A stretch of DNA of 64,000 nucleotides from CBDDBX01 sp965225955 (GCA_965225955.1 CBDDBX010000023.1:18580-82579), one strand, 5' to 3'; shown: positions 9,528-19,044, numbered from the stretch's first letter. Made by a program: numbers and translations. The notes: generated by a model from the letters alone, not told the origin.

Positions 9528-10469
9528 TTACCGGCTCAGCACCTCGTCAAAATAACTTATAGTCTTTTTAAGTCCTTCTTCCAGCTCAACAACAGGTTCC
9601 CATGATAGCTGCTCTTTTGCCAGATCTATATCAGGTTTTCTTCTGACAGGATCATCCTGAGGCAACGGCTTACGTATGATCCTGGAATCTGATCCTGTAA
9701 GTTCTATAACCTTCTCAGCAAGCTGAAGTATTGTCATCTCTGCAGGATTCCCCAGATTAACCGGTCCGGTGAAACCACTATCACTATTCATCATCTTAAT
9801 AAGCCCTCTTACCAGATCTTCTACGAAACAGAAGGAACGGGTCTGGGAGCCATCACCGTACACAGTAATATCTTCCCCTTTAAGAGCCTGTACTATGAAG
9901 TTACTAACAACCCGTCCATCATCCGGATGCATTCTGGGGCCATATGTATTAAATATTCTTACAACTTTTATATCTACACTATTTTGCCTGTGATAATCAA
10001 AAAAGAGAGTCTCTGCGCACCTTTTTCCCTCATCATAACAGGAACGTATTCCAATGGGATTTACATTGCCCCAGTAATCTTCTTTCTGGGGATGTACTAT
10101 AGGATCTCCGTATATTTCGCTTGTAGAAGCCTGAAGTATCCTGGCCTTAACTCTTTTAGCAAGTCCAAGCATATTTATAGCACCCATGATACTGGTTTTT
10201 ATAGTTTTAACAGGATTATACTGATAATGAACAGGAGATGCCGGACATGCCAGATTATATACTTCATCTACTTCCAGAAGTATCGGTTCAACAATATCGT
10301 GTCTTATTAATTCGAAATAGTGGTTATCCATTAGATGGGCAACATTCTCTTTGGAGCCAGTGAAAAAGTTATCAAGACATACAACTTCATTTCCTTCATT
10401 AAGTAGCACTTCACACAGATGTGAACCAATGAATCCGCTGCCTCCGGTAACCAGTACTCTTTTTTTCAT
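9528..10469 (-). CDS. UDP-glucuronate decarboxylase (UDP-xylose synthase)
   Basis: 313 residues, close to the family norm. VTGGSGFIGSHLCE is the NAD-binding start; the family-specific block PASPVHYQYNPVKTIKT, the STSEIYGDP active-site segment, and RSCYDEGKRCAE with the Tyr/Lys pair all match UDP-xylose synthases. It oxidises, decarboxylates and reduces UDP-glucuronate to UDP-xylose. Its ATG overlaps the stop of the aminotransferase as TAATG, so the two are translationally coupled. The operon can thus make at least UDP-xylose and GDP-fucose, and probably an amino sugar. Confidence 0.93.
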   Translation of the reverse strand: MKKRVLVTGGSGFIGSHLCEVLLNEGNEVVCLDNFFTGSKENVAHLMDNHYFELIRHDIVEPILLEVDEVYNLACPASPVHYQYNPVKTIKTSIMGAINMLGLAKRVKARILQASTSEIYGDPIVHPQKEDYWGNVNPIGIRSCYDEGKRCAETLFFDYHRQNSVDIKVVRIFNTYGPRMHPDDGRVVSNFIVQALKGEDITVYGDGSQTRSFCFVEDLVRGLIKMMNSDSGFTGPVNLGNPAEMTILQLAEKVIELTGSDSRIIRKPLPQDDPVRRKPDIDLAKEQLSWEPVVELEEGLKKTISYFDEVLSR

Positions 10470-11590
10470 TATTCACCTTCGCAAATTGAATTAAGAACAG
10501 AACAGATATTCTCCTGATCACTCTTATCCAGATATGGATGAAAAGGTATACTGAACACTCTGTCTGCTACAAATTCTGTTACAGGGAAATCTCCTTTTTT
10601 ATGCCCCAGATCTTTAAATACCTGCTGGAGATGCAGAGGAATCGGATAGTATATAGCAACCGGCAACTTCTTCTCTCCCAGTATTTTTACTACCTCATCT
10701 CTCTTTTCACTTAAAATTGAGTACTGAGCCCATGCAGATACATTATCAGCTCTTACCGCAGGAGCCACAAATCCTTTACCAAGAAGCTCTTTATAAATTT
10801 CTGCTTTTTCCTGCCTTAACTCAATCTCATCATCAAAGATTTCCATTTTTGCAAGTAACACAGCTGCCTGCATTGAATCCAGTCTTCCGGTTACTCCAAC
10901 TCTCACATTATCATATTTATTATCACCAAAACCATGAATTCTTATAGAAGTCATTCTCTTATGAAGTTCTGGGTTATTGGTAAAAATCATACCCCCATCT
11001 CCATAAGCTCCCAGAGGTTTAGCGGGGAAAAAACTCGTTGCAGCAACATCACCACGACTACCAGCTTTTGTTCCTTTAATGGAAGCTCCAAAACTCTGTG
11101 CTGCATCTTCCAGAACAAAAAGACTGTGTTTTTTTCCTATCTCTTCTATTGCATCATAATCTGCCATCTGCCCGAAAATATCCACAGGAATTATACCAGC
11201 AGGTTTCAGCTTACCTTCAGCCTTTACTCTTGCAATGGCTTCTTCCAGTTTTGCCGGATCAATATTATATGTATCTTCTTCTATATCAACAAATACCGGA
11301 GTCGCACCCAGTAATTTTATAACTTCAGCAGTAGCAATAAAAGTAAAAGGGGTTGTAAAAACAGCATCTCCCGGTCCTACTTCATATGCAAGCAGAGCTA
11401 TAAGAAGTGCATCCGTTCCACTGGCTACACCAAGTGCATGCTTTACACCACAATATTCTGCCAGACGATTTTCAAGTTCTGTAATCTCCGGTCCCATGAC
11501 ATATCGACCGTGATCAAGGACTGCAATTAACTTCTCTTCAACAATTTTTCTGATTCTATCCTGTTGTGTTTTTAAATCTATAAACTGCAC
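10469..11590 (-). CDS. DegT/DnrJ/EryC1-family PLP sugar aminotransferase
   Basis: 373 residues. LEDAAQSFGA (Asp162, contacts the PLP ring nitrogen) and SFFPAKPLGAYGDGG (Lys191, Schiff base) define the family; sequence style is near WbpE/WlbC enzymes that aminate a 3-keto-hexuronic acid UDP-sugar, but the substrate is not proven. Start is GTG 11590 preceded by GGAGG. It is the first gene after a TTGATA-17-TATAAA promoter and opens the polysaccharide operon. No partner 3-dehydrogenase or acetyltransferase (WbpB/WbpD type) is adjacent, so the full amino-sugar route must be completed elsewhere. Confidence 0.88.
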   Translation of the reverse strand: MQFIDLKTQQDRIRKIVEEKLIAVLDHGRYVMGPEITELENRLAEYCGVKHALGVASGTDALLIALLAYEVGPGDAVFTTPFTFIATAEVIKLLGATPVFVDIEEDTYNIDPAKLEEAIARVKAEGKLKPAGIIPVDIFGQMADYDAIEEIGKKHSLFVLEDAAQSFGASIKGTKAGSRGDVAATSFFPAKPLGAYGDGGMIFTNNPELHKRMTSIRIHGFGDNKYDNVRVGVTGRLDSMQAAVLLAKMEIFDDEIELRQEKAEIYKELLGKGFVAPAVRADNVSAWAQYSILSEKRDEVVKILGEKKLPVAIYYPIPLHLQQVFKDLGHKKGDFPVTEFVADRVFSIPFHPYLDKSDQENICSVLNSICEGE

Positions 11591-11632
11591 GTGGCCTCCT
11601 GTACTTCAGCAAAAGCTGTAGATATAAATCAC

Positions 11633-11661
11633 TTTATAACAAAATAGTACAGATTTATCAA
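11633..11661 (-). promoter_or_regulatory. Sigma70-type promoter of the polysaccharide operon
   Basis: Minus strand TTGATA (11661-11656), 17-nt spacer, TATAAA (11638-11633), ending 42 nt before the GTG of the aminotransferase gene. No other gene start lies in this gap. Confidence 0.65.
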
Positions 11662-11736
11662 TTGATGAAGAGAGACTTAATCACACATACCTGAAAAAAC
11701 TGTATAAAACAGTACTCACTTTTAGTTTTATTATAT

Positions 11737-11763
11737 TAAAAAAACGGGAAATAACTGACCCGT
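11737..11763 (-). terminator. Rho-independent terminator after transketolase
   Basis: On the minus strand, 18 nt past the tkt stop, ACGGG (11763-11759) pairs with CCCGT (11748-11744) around a 10-nt loop and is followed by a run of T. It separates the tkt transcript from the polysaccharide operon. Confidence 0.65.
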
Positions 11764-11780
11764 ATTAATCGTTTTACAGT

Positions 11781-13682
11781 TTAAGTAAATTTCTTCAGAA
11801 TCCTGTCCACAATAGATTCAGCTGTAAAACCAAGAATTTCCTTTACTTTTTTAAGAGGAGCAGAAATCCCAAATTCATTCTGATTAATAAAAAGAGCATC
11901 TTTACCAACCAGCTCACTCCATCCCTGAGACGACCCTGCTTCTATCACAACTTTTGGGATACCCGGTTTAAATATACTGTTTATGTAATTTTCACCGCTC
12001 TTTCTGAGTAGTTCCACTGAAGGAACACTAATCACCTCAGTACGCAGCTTCAGTTCCATCTTCACATCCACAGCAAGCTCAACTTCAGAACCTGTAGCAA
12101 AAATCTGCAATTCCGGTGCTTCCTCTTCTGCCACTACATAAGCACCTTTATGTAGTCCTTCTGCACCTCTCCTGCTTCCTCTGTCAATGCTTTTTACATT
12201 TTGCCTTGTAAGAATTAGTGCTGTTGGTCCTTCTTTGTTATTAAGGGCAGCTACCCACGCCTCTTTTACCTCTGCCCCATCTGCGGGCCTTATTACAGTA
12301 AGTCCGGGAATACCTCTTAAAGCAGCAATATGTTCAACCGGCTGATGAGTAGGACCATCCTCTCCCAGAAAAACAGAATCGTGTGTAAAGATATAGATTA
12401 CCTGTAATTTCATAAGAGCTGCCAGTCTTATTGCGGGCTTCATATAATCTGAGAATACAAGAAATGTACTACCGTAAGGAATCAATCCTTCTGTTCTGGC
12501 AAGCCCATTCAGAATTGCTCCCATAGCATGTTCCCTTATACCAAAATGGATATTACTACCGGATCTGCACCCACTACTGAAAGCATCTCTTCCATTAATA
12601 TAGCTATTACATGAAGGAGCCAGATCAGCAGATCCGCCAATTAAACCCGGCAGGAACTTATCTATCTGATTAAGCACCTCACCGGAAGCTTTCCTGGTAG
12701 CCATTGTTCCTGACAAATCCATAGTCCCCAGCACATTAGTAAGTCCGGCTTTTTCTCTTAAAGCTGAAAGATCAGATTCATATATTGCTTCTTCAGCTTT
12801 TCTTTTACCTTCACTTCTGAAATAGTTAAGAATATCATCAGGAATCTCAAAAGCATCTGAACTCCATCCAATTTTTTTTCTGAAACCACTCACCTCATCA
12901 CTACTCAGAGGGCTACCGTGTACTGAGGCACTGTTCTCTTTGCCCGGTGCATCTTTACCTATAACAGTCTTTGCAATAATAAAAACCGGTTTATCCTTCT
13001 CTTTTTCCGCTTCACTATATACCTTCTTAATTGCTTCAATATCGTATCCATCAACTTCAAGAACTCTCCAGCCATATGACTCAAATCTCATCCCCACATT
13101 CTCAGTAAATGCCAGTTCCGTGCTCCCTTCAATTGTGATCTTATTGTCGAGATACACACAGATCAGATTATCCAGCTTCAGATGCCCTGCAAGTGAAGCA
13201 GCTTCTGATGCTACTCCTTCCATTAAATCCCCATCACTACAAACCACATAAACTGAGTAGTTCAGATCTGAAACCCTGCTCTGTGAATATTTCTGTCCGA
13301 TAGCCATTCCAACAGCACTGGATATTCCCTGACCCAGAGGCCCGGTTGTAACTTCAACTCCTGGTGTATGTCCAAATTCAGGGTGTCCCGGAGTTTTATA
13401 TCCGGGCTGTCTGAAATGCTTCAGATCACCTTCACTAAAATCGTATCCATATAGATACAGAAGTGAATATAGTAACGCTGATCCATGCCCTGCTGAAAGG
13501 ATGAATCTGTCACGATTAACCCAGTCCGGTTCAGATGGATTGAATCTGAGAAAATAGTGCCACAGAGTATAAACCACCGCCGCATCTCCAAGAGGTAATC
13601 CAGGATGCCCTGAATTTGCCTTCTGTACCATATCCAGAGCCAGAACTCTCACTGCATCTATAGCTTTGTTGTCATTGATCAT
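11781..13682 (-). CDS. tkt: Transketolase
   Basis: 633 residues, full length. N-terminal pyrophosphate module with SGHPGLPLGDA and the thiamine-diphosphate motif beginning SDGDLMEG, then the pyrimidine module with IREHAMGAILNGLA and HDSVFLGEDGPTHQPVEH, and a C-terminal domain. It moves two-carbon ketol units between sugar phosphates in the cytosolic pentose phosphate pathway, here likely feeding nucleotide and sugar precursors. It is encoded as one chain, unlike the split transketolases of some bacteria. It lies 110 nt after birA on the same strand and is followed by a terminator. Confidence 0.96.
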   Translation of the reverse strand: MINDNKAIDAVRVLALDMVQKANSGHPGLPLGDAAVVYTLWHYFLRFNPSEPDWVNRDRFILSAGHGSALLYSLLYLYGYDFSEGDLKHFRQPGYKTPGHPEFGHTPGVEVTTGPLGQGISSAVGMAIGQKYSQSRVSDLNYSVYVVCSDGDLMEGVASEAASLAGHLKLDNLICVYLDNKITIEGSTELAFTENVGMRFESYGWRVLEVDGYDIEAIKKVYSEAEKEKDKPVFIIAKTVIGKDAPGKENSASVHGSPLSSDEVSGFRKKIGWSSDAFEIPDDILNYFRSEGKRKAEEAIYESDLSALREKAGLTNVLGTMDLSGTMATRKASGEVLNQIDKFLPGLIGGSADLAPSCNSYINGRDAFSSGCRSGSNIHFGIREHAMGAILNGLARTEGLIPYGSTFLVFSDYMKPAIRLAALMKLQVIYIFTHDSVFLGEDGPTHQPVEHIAALRGIPGLTVIRPADGAEVKEAWVAALNNKEGPTALILTRQNVKSIDRGSRRGAEGLHKGAYVVAEEEAPELQIFATGSEVELAVDVKMELKLRTEVISVPSVELLRKSGENYINSIFKPGIPKVVIEAGSSQGWSELVGKDALFINQNEFGISAPLKKVKEILGFTAESIVDRILKKFT

Positions 13683-13792
13683 TAATAACCTCCCTTAAAC
13701 TATCTTCTTCAAGACAGTCACCAATTAAATATAATAGAATGAAAAGGCAGGCTATCAACAGATCTCTTATAAAAGCGGTTACATTCAGAGCA

Positions 13793-14560
13793 TTAATCCA
13801 GGAAGAGTTCTCCCGAGAAACTGTTAAAGAGTTCCCTGTTTTCCCCTTCCAGAATAACAGCACCATTCTCATCAACCCCGCGAAATACTGCTCTCTGCTT
13901 CACACCGCTACGATGAAAAGAGATCTCACTACCCAATAGAAGAGCGGTTTTTTTCCGGTAATCCTGAATAATAATTTCGGTTTCCCCCCGCAGCATTCTT
14001 TCGATCTCCATATCCAGATACTCCCCAAGCACTGCTGTTATCTCTTTGATGTCTACCTGTCTCCCGGACTCCAGTGCAAGTGAAGTTGCACAATCTCTTA
14101 AATCCGGCGGAAAATTTTCTCTTGCATGCCCAACATTCAGCCCTATTCCAATTACAGAGATAAGAGAATCTGAAGTAATCGTGTTCTCTATCAGAATTCC
14201 CGCAATCTTTTTCCCGTTTACAAGAATATCATTAGGCCACTTAATAACAATCTCTTCATCAGCAAGTTTATTATCAATACAGTTATAAACAGCGATACCA
14301 GTTATCAGAGATAGTAAATTAAGAGATGATTGAAGTTTGAATTTATAACCAAAGGATATGTAAAGCCCCATTCCGGGAACAGATAGCCAGTGACGTGTAT
14401 CCCTGCCTCTTCCCCGGGTCTGTGAACGGGCTGAAACCGCAACCGGCCTGTTTTCTTCAATCAGACCGGAATTGTTCTTAAGATAATTATTGGTGGATTC
14501 ACACTCATCAAACTCAATAGAGTAGAATCTGTCTGTGAACCCACGATCTATAACAGTCAG
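13793..14560 (-). CDS. birA: Biotin--[acetyl-CoA-carboxylase] ligase, non-canonical start
   Basis: A 192-residue frame begins at ATG 14371, but the same frame stays open upstream and encodes the missing half of the enzyme: SIEFDECESTNNYL and the biotin-adenylate loop QTRGRGRDTRHW. With these the protein is about 255 residues and has the full catalytic domain, including KWPNDILVNGKKIAGIL and a small C-terminal SH3-like domain. No N-terminal helix-turn-helix is present, so it is a class I ligase without repressor function. There is no ATG, GTG or TTG between the in-frame stop at 14593 and 14371. CTG 14560, seven nt after GGAG and overlapping the valS stop (CTGA), is the best start candidate. 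It attaches biotin to carboxyl carrier proteins. Confidence 0.8.
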   Translation of the reverse strand: MTVIDRGFTDRFYSIEFDECESTNNYLKNNSGLIEENRPVAVSARSQTRGRGRDTRHWLSVPGMGLYISFGYKFKLQSSLNLLSLITGIAVYNCIDNKLADEEIVIKWPNDILVNGKKIAGILIENTITSDSLISVIGIGLNVGHARENFPPDLRDCATSLALESGRQVDIKEITAVLGEYLDMEIERMLRGETEIIIQDYRKKTALLLGSEISFHRSGVKQRAVFRGVDENGAVILEGENRELFNSFSGELFLD

Positions 14561-17187
14561 CTCAGATCTCCGAGAGTTTTCCTTATTTTGTCACTCTTTT
14601 CAACCTGTTCCTGAAGATTGTTTTTAAAATTATTAACTACATGAGCAGGAGCTTTGCTTACAAAATTCTCATTAGCAAGTTTTGCTTTGAGACTTTCGAT
14701 CTGCTTAGTTGATTTTTCCAGCTCTTTATTAAGTCTCACAATCTCATTCTCAAGATCTGCTTCACTATTAAAAGGCAGAAGGATTTCCCAGTTCGCAAGA
14801 ACTCCTCTGAATCCTTTCTTAAGGCCATCAAAGGTTTCAACAATAGTTGTTTCAGAACTCTTTACAAGGAAATTGTAATATTTAAGCAATCCCTCAACAC
14901 TACCTTTTTCAGAATCCAGCTCAGATCTCAGGAATACAGGAATCTTCTTATTTGGTTCAATGCCATTTTCAGAACGGGTTTTTCTTGTTTCTGAAATGAT
15001 TTTTTTAAGTAACTCCACTTTCTGATAATCTTCTGTGAAAACATGTGAAGCTTCAGAAACAGGAAATTTTGTCTGGAGCAGATACTCCTTTTCCATTCCC
15101 ATTTTCTGATATATTTCTTCAGTAATATAAGGCATAAAAGGATGCAGTAACTGAAGGCATCTGAAAAGAGTGTACTTCAATACCTTTCTTGTATTGAGAT
15201 TATCACTGTCTTTCTTTGAGAACTCAAGATACCAGTCACAATAGTCGTGCCAGAAGAAGTGATAAATCAGATCAGCAGCTTCATTTATCTTATAGTTATC
15301 TATCAGGTCATTCACCTTATCAACAGTTGAATTCAACAGGTGAAGTATCCATTTATCAGCACTTGAGATAGCTGTCAGATCTATATTCAGATCTTCATCA
15401 CCCTTCATATTCATAAGCATATATCGTGAAGCATTCCAGATCTTATTTGCAAAACCACGGTAGCCTTTAATTCTGCTTACTGAAAGTGATACATCCATTC
15501 CGGGCACTGACTGAACTGCCAGAGTAAATCTGAGAGCATCAGCTCCATACTCCTCAATTATATCCAGAGGATCGATTGAGTTGTTTTTGGTTTTACTCAT
15601 CTTCTGGCCTTTCTCATCACGAACAAGACCATTTATATAAACTTCCCTGAAAGGAATATCTTTACCAAAATGCATTCCCATCATTATCATTCTGGCAACC
15701 CAGAAGAAGATAATATCAAAACCTGTAGCCATTACTGATGTAGGATAGTATTTCTTATAATCTGTATCATCATCACTACCCCAGCCAAGAGTAGAAAAAG
15801 GCCAGAGAGCTGAAGAAAACCAGGTATCCAGAACATCAGGATCCTGAGTAAACTCAGTTGCTCCGCATTCACAGGCAACAGGCATCTTTTCTTCAACATG
15901 AAGTTTTGAACATACATTACAGGTATAAGCAGGAATACGGTGTCCCCACCAGAGCTGACGTGAAATACACCAGTCCTGAATATTATACATCCAGTTGAAG
16001 TATACTTTTTTCCATTTATCAGGTACAAAAGAGATATCTCCGTTTTCAACTACATCGATTGCTGGTTTTGCAATCTCTTCTGTTTTCAGGAACCACTGTT
16101 TGGAGACATTTGGTTCTACAACAGTTTCACATCTCTGACAGTGACCTACATTATGGCTATGCTCTTCTATTTTTTCTATCAGCCCAAGTTCTTTGAGATC
16201 TTCAACTACAGCTGTACGACAGGCAAAACGATCCATACCATTGTATTTATCAGCTACCGGACCACACATTTTTGCTTTCTCATCAATTACAACAATACTT
16301 TCCAGATTGTGCCTGAGAGCCATTTCATAATCATTCGGATCGTGGGCTGGTGTTATTTTAACAGCACCGGTTCCGAATTCGGGATCAACATGCTCATCTG
16401 CAATTACTACTATCTTCCTGTCTGTCAGAGGCAGAATCAGCTCTTTCCCGATCATATCTTTGTAACGCTCATCTTCAGGATGAACAGCTACAGCAGTATC
16501 ACCAAGCATTGTTTCCGGTCTTGTTGTTGCAACAGTGATTCCCTTTGCTTCATCTTCAGCAAGAGGATAACGCATATATGTAAGAGTTCCACCAACCTCT
16601 TTGTGATCTACTTCAAGATCTGAAAGAACAGTTGTACATGAAGGACATCTGTTAACCATGTAGGTTCCAGGATAGATTTTACCCTCTTTATAGAGCTGAA
16701 CAAATACCTTTGTTACAATATCTATCATATCTTCACTGAGAGTGAATTTCATTCTGCTCCAGTCAAGTGAGAGTCCCAGTTTCTTCAGCTGGGTAACAAT
16801 TCTGTCCTGAGAATGCTCTTTCCATTCCCACACTTTCTCAAGAAACTTCTCACGCCCCAGATCATCTTTAGTCTGACCTGTCTCTTTTTTCAGGTTTCTC
16901 TCAACCACCATCTGCGTAGCAATTCCGGCGTGATCTACACCAGGGAGCCACAGTACATTATAGCCCTGCATCTTTTTCCGACGGGCAATAATGTCGGGAA
17001 TAGTAAATGTTAAGGCATGCCCCATATGAAGCGAGCCGGTTACATTCGCTGGTGGTAGTATCATTGAAAACGGAATACCGTCATCACTGTTGTCAGCCTG
17101 GAAGAGCTTGCTGCCCATCCATGTATCATACCAGCTGTCTTCAGCTGATATATGATTATAAGATTTTTCCATTAAAGTTTTGTCCAC
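14557..17187 (-). CDS. valS: Valyl-tRNA synthetase
   Basis: 876 residues, full-length class I synthetase. The HIGH-type motif is PPANVTGSLHMGH, the KMSKS loop is GQKMSKTKNNSIDP, the editing insertion has TTRPETMLGDTAVAVHPED, and a C-terminal coiled coil (about the last 70 residues, rich in Lys/Glu/Leu) clamps tRNA-Val. It charges tRNA-Val with valine and hydrolyses mischarged threonine. A zinc-ribbon-like CNVCSKLHVEEKMPVACECG is also visible. GTG 17187 is preferred because GGAG lies 7 nt upstream; ATG 17172 is an alternative. The stop overlaps the proposed CTG start of birA. Confidence 0.97.
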   Translation of the reverse strand: MDKTLMEKSYNHISAEDSWYDTWMGSKLFQADNSDDGIPFSMILPPANVTGSLHMGHALTFTIPDIIARRKKMQGYNVLWLPGVDHAGIATQMVVERNLKKETGQTKDDLGREKFLEKVWEWKEHSQDRIVTQLKKLGLSLDWSRMKFTLSEDMIDIVTKVFVQLYKEGKIYPGTYMVNRCPSCTTVLSDLEVDHKEVGGTLTYMRYPLAEDEAKGITVATTRPETMLGDTAVAVHPEDERYKDMIGKELILPLTDRKIVVIADEHVDPEFGTGAVKITPAHDPNDYEMALRHNLESIVVIDEKAKMCGPVADKYNGMDRFACRTAVVEDLKELGLIEKIEEHSHNVGHCQRCETVVEPNVSKQWFLKTEEIAKPAIDVVENGDISFVPDKWKKVYFNWMYNIQDWCISRQLWWGHRIPAYTCNVCSKLHVEEKMPVACECGATEFTQDPDVLDTWFSSALWPFSTLGWGSDDDTDYKKYYPTSVMATGFDIIFFWVARMIMMGMHFGKDIPFREVYINGLVRDEKGQKMSKTKNNSIDPLDIIEEYGADALRFTLAVQSVPGMDVSLSVSRIKGYRGFANKIWNASRYMLMNMKGDEDLNIDLTAISSADKWILHLLNSTVDKVNDLIDNYKINEAADLIYHFFWHDYCDWYLEFSKKDSDNLNTRKVLKYTLFRCLQLLHPFMPYITEEIYQKMGMEKEYLLQTKFPVSEASHVFTEDYQKVELLKKIISETRKTRSENGIEPNKKIPVFLRSELDSEKGSVEGLLKYYNFLVKSSETTIVETFDGLKKGFRGVLANWEILLPFNSEADLENEIVRLNKELEKSTKQIESLKAKLANENFVSKAPAHVVNNFKNNLQEQVEKSDKIRKTLGDLS

Positions 17188-17250
17188 AATTAAACTCCAG
17201 ATTTATAATAAAGTAAACTAATATCTATAACTAACAGATACAACAGATGT

Positions 17251-18969
17251 TTAACTATCTATTGTATCCTGTATCTCTTTTCTGAGAGATGCAATTTCTT
17301 CCTTTACGATTTTCTCAGCAATAACAGGAACGACTTCCCAGACCACCTGATGGACAGACTCTGCAATCCTCTCTTCTACACGACGGATAATTTCGTTTTT
17401 ATCCTCTTTTGTAAAAATAGATGCAACATCTGCTTTGGGTTCCTCTGCAACAGGTTCTTCTGTTTTTACTTCAGCTACAGGTTCCTCAGGGACGTCAATT
17501 ACATCTGCAGGTGGTTCAATTACTTCTGTTTCAGGTTCCCTGTAATCTACCTGAACCTCTTCAGCAGACACATTCTGTTCAGGTTCGATCTGCGGTAACT
17601 CCGCTTCACCTGTCTCTTCTTCTGCATCTGCTGTTATCTCAGGTACCTGAACTTCCGGTGTATCATCCATAGAATCGAAAGCTGCAAATTCATTTACACT
17701 TTCCGGTTCAGCCTGAGATTCAAATGACGGCATCTCGAAATCATCATCAATGCTAACGCCGGATGCATCTTCAGGTTCTCCAAAAACCGGATCTGTCTTT
17801 ACTTCAGCTTCCGGTACTACATCTTCTTTTTCTTCTGGTATCTCTACTGGGATTTGTTCAGGTTCTTCGGTGTCTTCTTTGTCAAAACCACTCTTTTCTG
17901 CATCAAAGGATGGAATTTCTATATTATCTTCAGCAGCTGCTTCATCCTGTTCTTCAGGCCAGCGATCTTCTATTTCAGGAATTATCGCTTCTTCTTTTTC
18001 AACAGGTTCATCTGAAGCTACATCACCAATAAAGCCATTATCCTCAATAAGTGCATCATTTCCACTGGCTACAGACTCTTCGAGTCCACTATCGTGTCTG
18101 AATTCTGAAGCATCAGCAACAAAAGTTTCCGAACTGTCACTAATAACATCTTCAGGTACAAAATCTGTCTGATATGCTGCTACCTGAGCTGTTTCAGAAT
18201 CTTTTGGAGGCAGTGAATCTGCAACAAAAGTGTCCTGTTCAAAAACCGGCATTGTTTCTCCACCAGTTACTGGTGCAGCCATATCTGAATCATCAGCGAA
18301 AGGATTCATAATATCCTCTTCTTCCTGATTCTCTTCACCAATTGCAGTTAATTGATCTCCACTTGCACCTTTCTGGGTAACCTCTTCAGACGGTAGCACT
18401 TCATCTTCAACACCGTTCTCTTCAAAATCAGTGATAAAGCCTCCGGCATCCATAACTCCATCATCATCCAGTTCTTTTTTAATATCCGAAAAGTTGATCT
18501 CATCCCCATTTTCCCCACCAGCAATCTCTTCCGGCATATCTTCAGGAAACTCTGCCGGCGCGTCTTCAGGTAGTGGAGGAAGATTGTGTTCTTTTGACTC
18601 TGAAACGATTTTCTCTATCATCTGTACAAGAGCACTTGAATCAAAAGGTTTAGTAATAATCTCATGATAATCAAGCTCTGATAACCTGGACTCATCAACA
18701 GGGTCAAAAGCCCCTTTCAGAATAATAACTTTAGAATGAGCTAGTGCGGGATTATCATTAACAAACCGGCAGACCCCATATCCGTCAAAGGAGGGCAGAT
18801 TTATATCGACAAGGACGACAGCCGGCTTTAGTTCCAGGAGGACATCCTGTAACCCCTCTCCACTTTCAAAACTCTTTAGTTCAATATTTCCGTGATCTGT
18901 GAAGAGCCATTCTACTATTTTCCGAATTGTATTGCTTCTGTCTGCAAGCACAACATGATTGATGCTCAT
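17251..18969 (-). CDS. Response regulator receiver protein with long acidic linker and conserved C-terminal tail
   Basis: 572 residues from ATG 18969 with a GGAGG site; the longer upstream reading would start inside the promoter. Residues 1-125 form a CheY-like receiver: VLADRSN, phosphoacceptor Asp55 in VVLVDINLPSFDG, and Lys in IITKPFDS. Residues about 140-510 are a Glu/Asp/Pro/Val-rich low-complexity linker with no folded motif. The last ~50 residues form an amphipathic block with VVWEVVPVIAEKIVKEEI. There is no DNA-binding or enzymatic output domain, so the protein probably acts by protein-protein contact or localisation. The tail weakly recalls C-terminal segments of polar organisers such as PopZ, but this is resemblance only. 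Divergent from the M23 peptidase gene. Confidence 0.75.
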   Translation of the reverse strand: MSINHVVLADRSNTIRKIVEWLFTDHGNIELKSFESGEGLQDVLLELKPAVVLVDINLPSFDGYGVCRFVNDNPALAHSKVIILKGAFDPVDESRLSELDYHEIITKPFDSSALVQMIEKIVSESKEHNLPPLPEDAPAEFPEDMPEEIAGGENGDEINFSDIKKELDDDGVMDAGGFITDFEENGVEDEVLPSEEVTQKGASGDQLTAIGEENQEEEDIMNPFADDSDMAAPVTGGETMPVFEQDTFVADSLPPKDSETAQVAAYQTDFVPEDVISDSSETFVADASEFRHDSGLEESVASGNDALIEDNGFIGDVASDEPVEKEEAIIPEIEDRWPEEQDEAAAEDNIEIPSFDAEKSGFDKEDTEEPEQIPVEIPEEKEDVVPEAEVKTDPVFGEPEDASGVSIDDDFEMPSFESQAEPESVNEFAAFDSMDDTPEVQVPEITADAEEETGEAELPQIEPEQNVSAEEVQVDYREPETEVIEPPADVIDVPEEPVAEVKTEEPVAEEPKADVASIFTKEDKNEIIRRVEERIAESVHQVVWEVVPVIAEKIVKEEIASLRKEIQDTIDS

Positions 18970-19015
18970 TTTGCCTCCTTTGTTTATTGTATAGTACAAT
19001 CTAAAAAGTATATTG

Positions 19016-19044
19016 ATTTTATAATTACATCTTTGGGAAGTCAA
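19016..19044 (-). promoter_or_regulatory. Sigma70-type promoter of the receiver-protein gene
   Basis: Minus strand TTGACT (19044-19039), 17-nt spacer, TAAAAT (19021-19016), about 47 nt before the ATG. A second TTGACA starts 6 nt further upstream and could replace the -35. The plus strand of the same gap has TTGACA at 19073-19078 before the M23 gene, but no convincing -10. Confidence 0.5.

Noticed and set aside
13672..13875. 67-codon minus-strand frame between birA and tkt
   Set aside because: It overlaps the end of birA in another frame and the start of tkt, has no ribosome site and no recognisable domain.
17750..18172. Plus-strand Ser-rich open frame
   Set aside because: It is the antisense of the acidic, Glu/Asp-rich linker of the receiver protein; repetitive GAA/GAT codons create long antisense frames.
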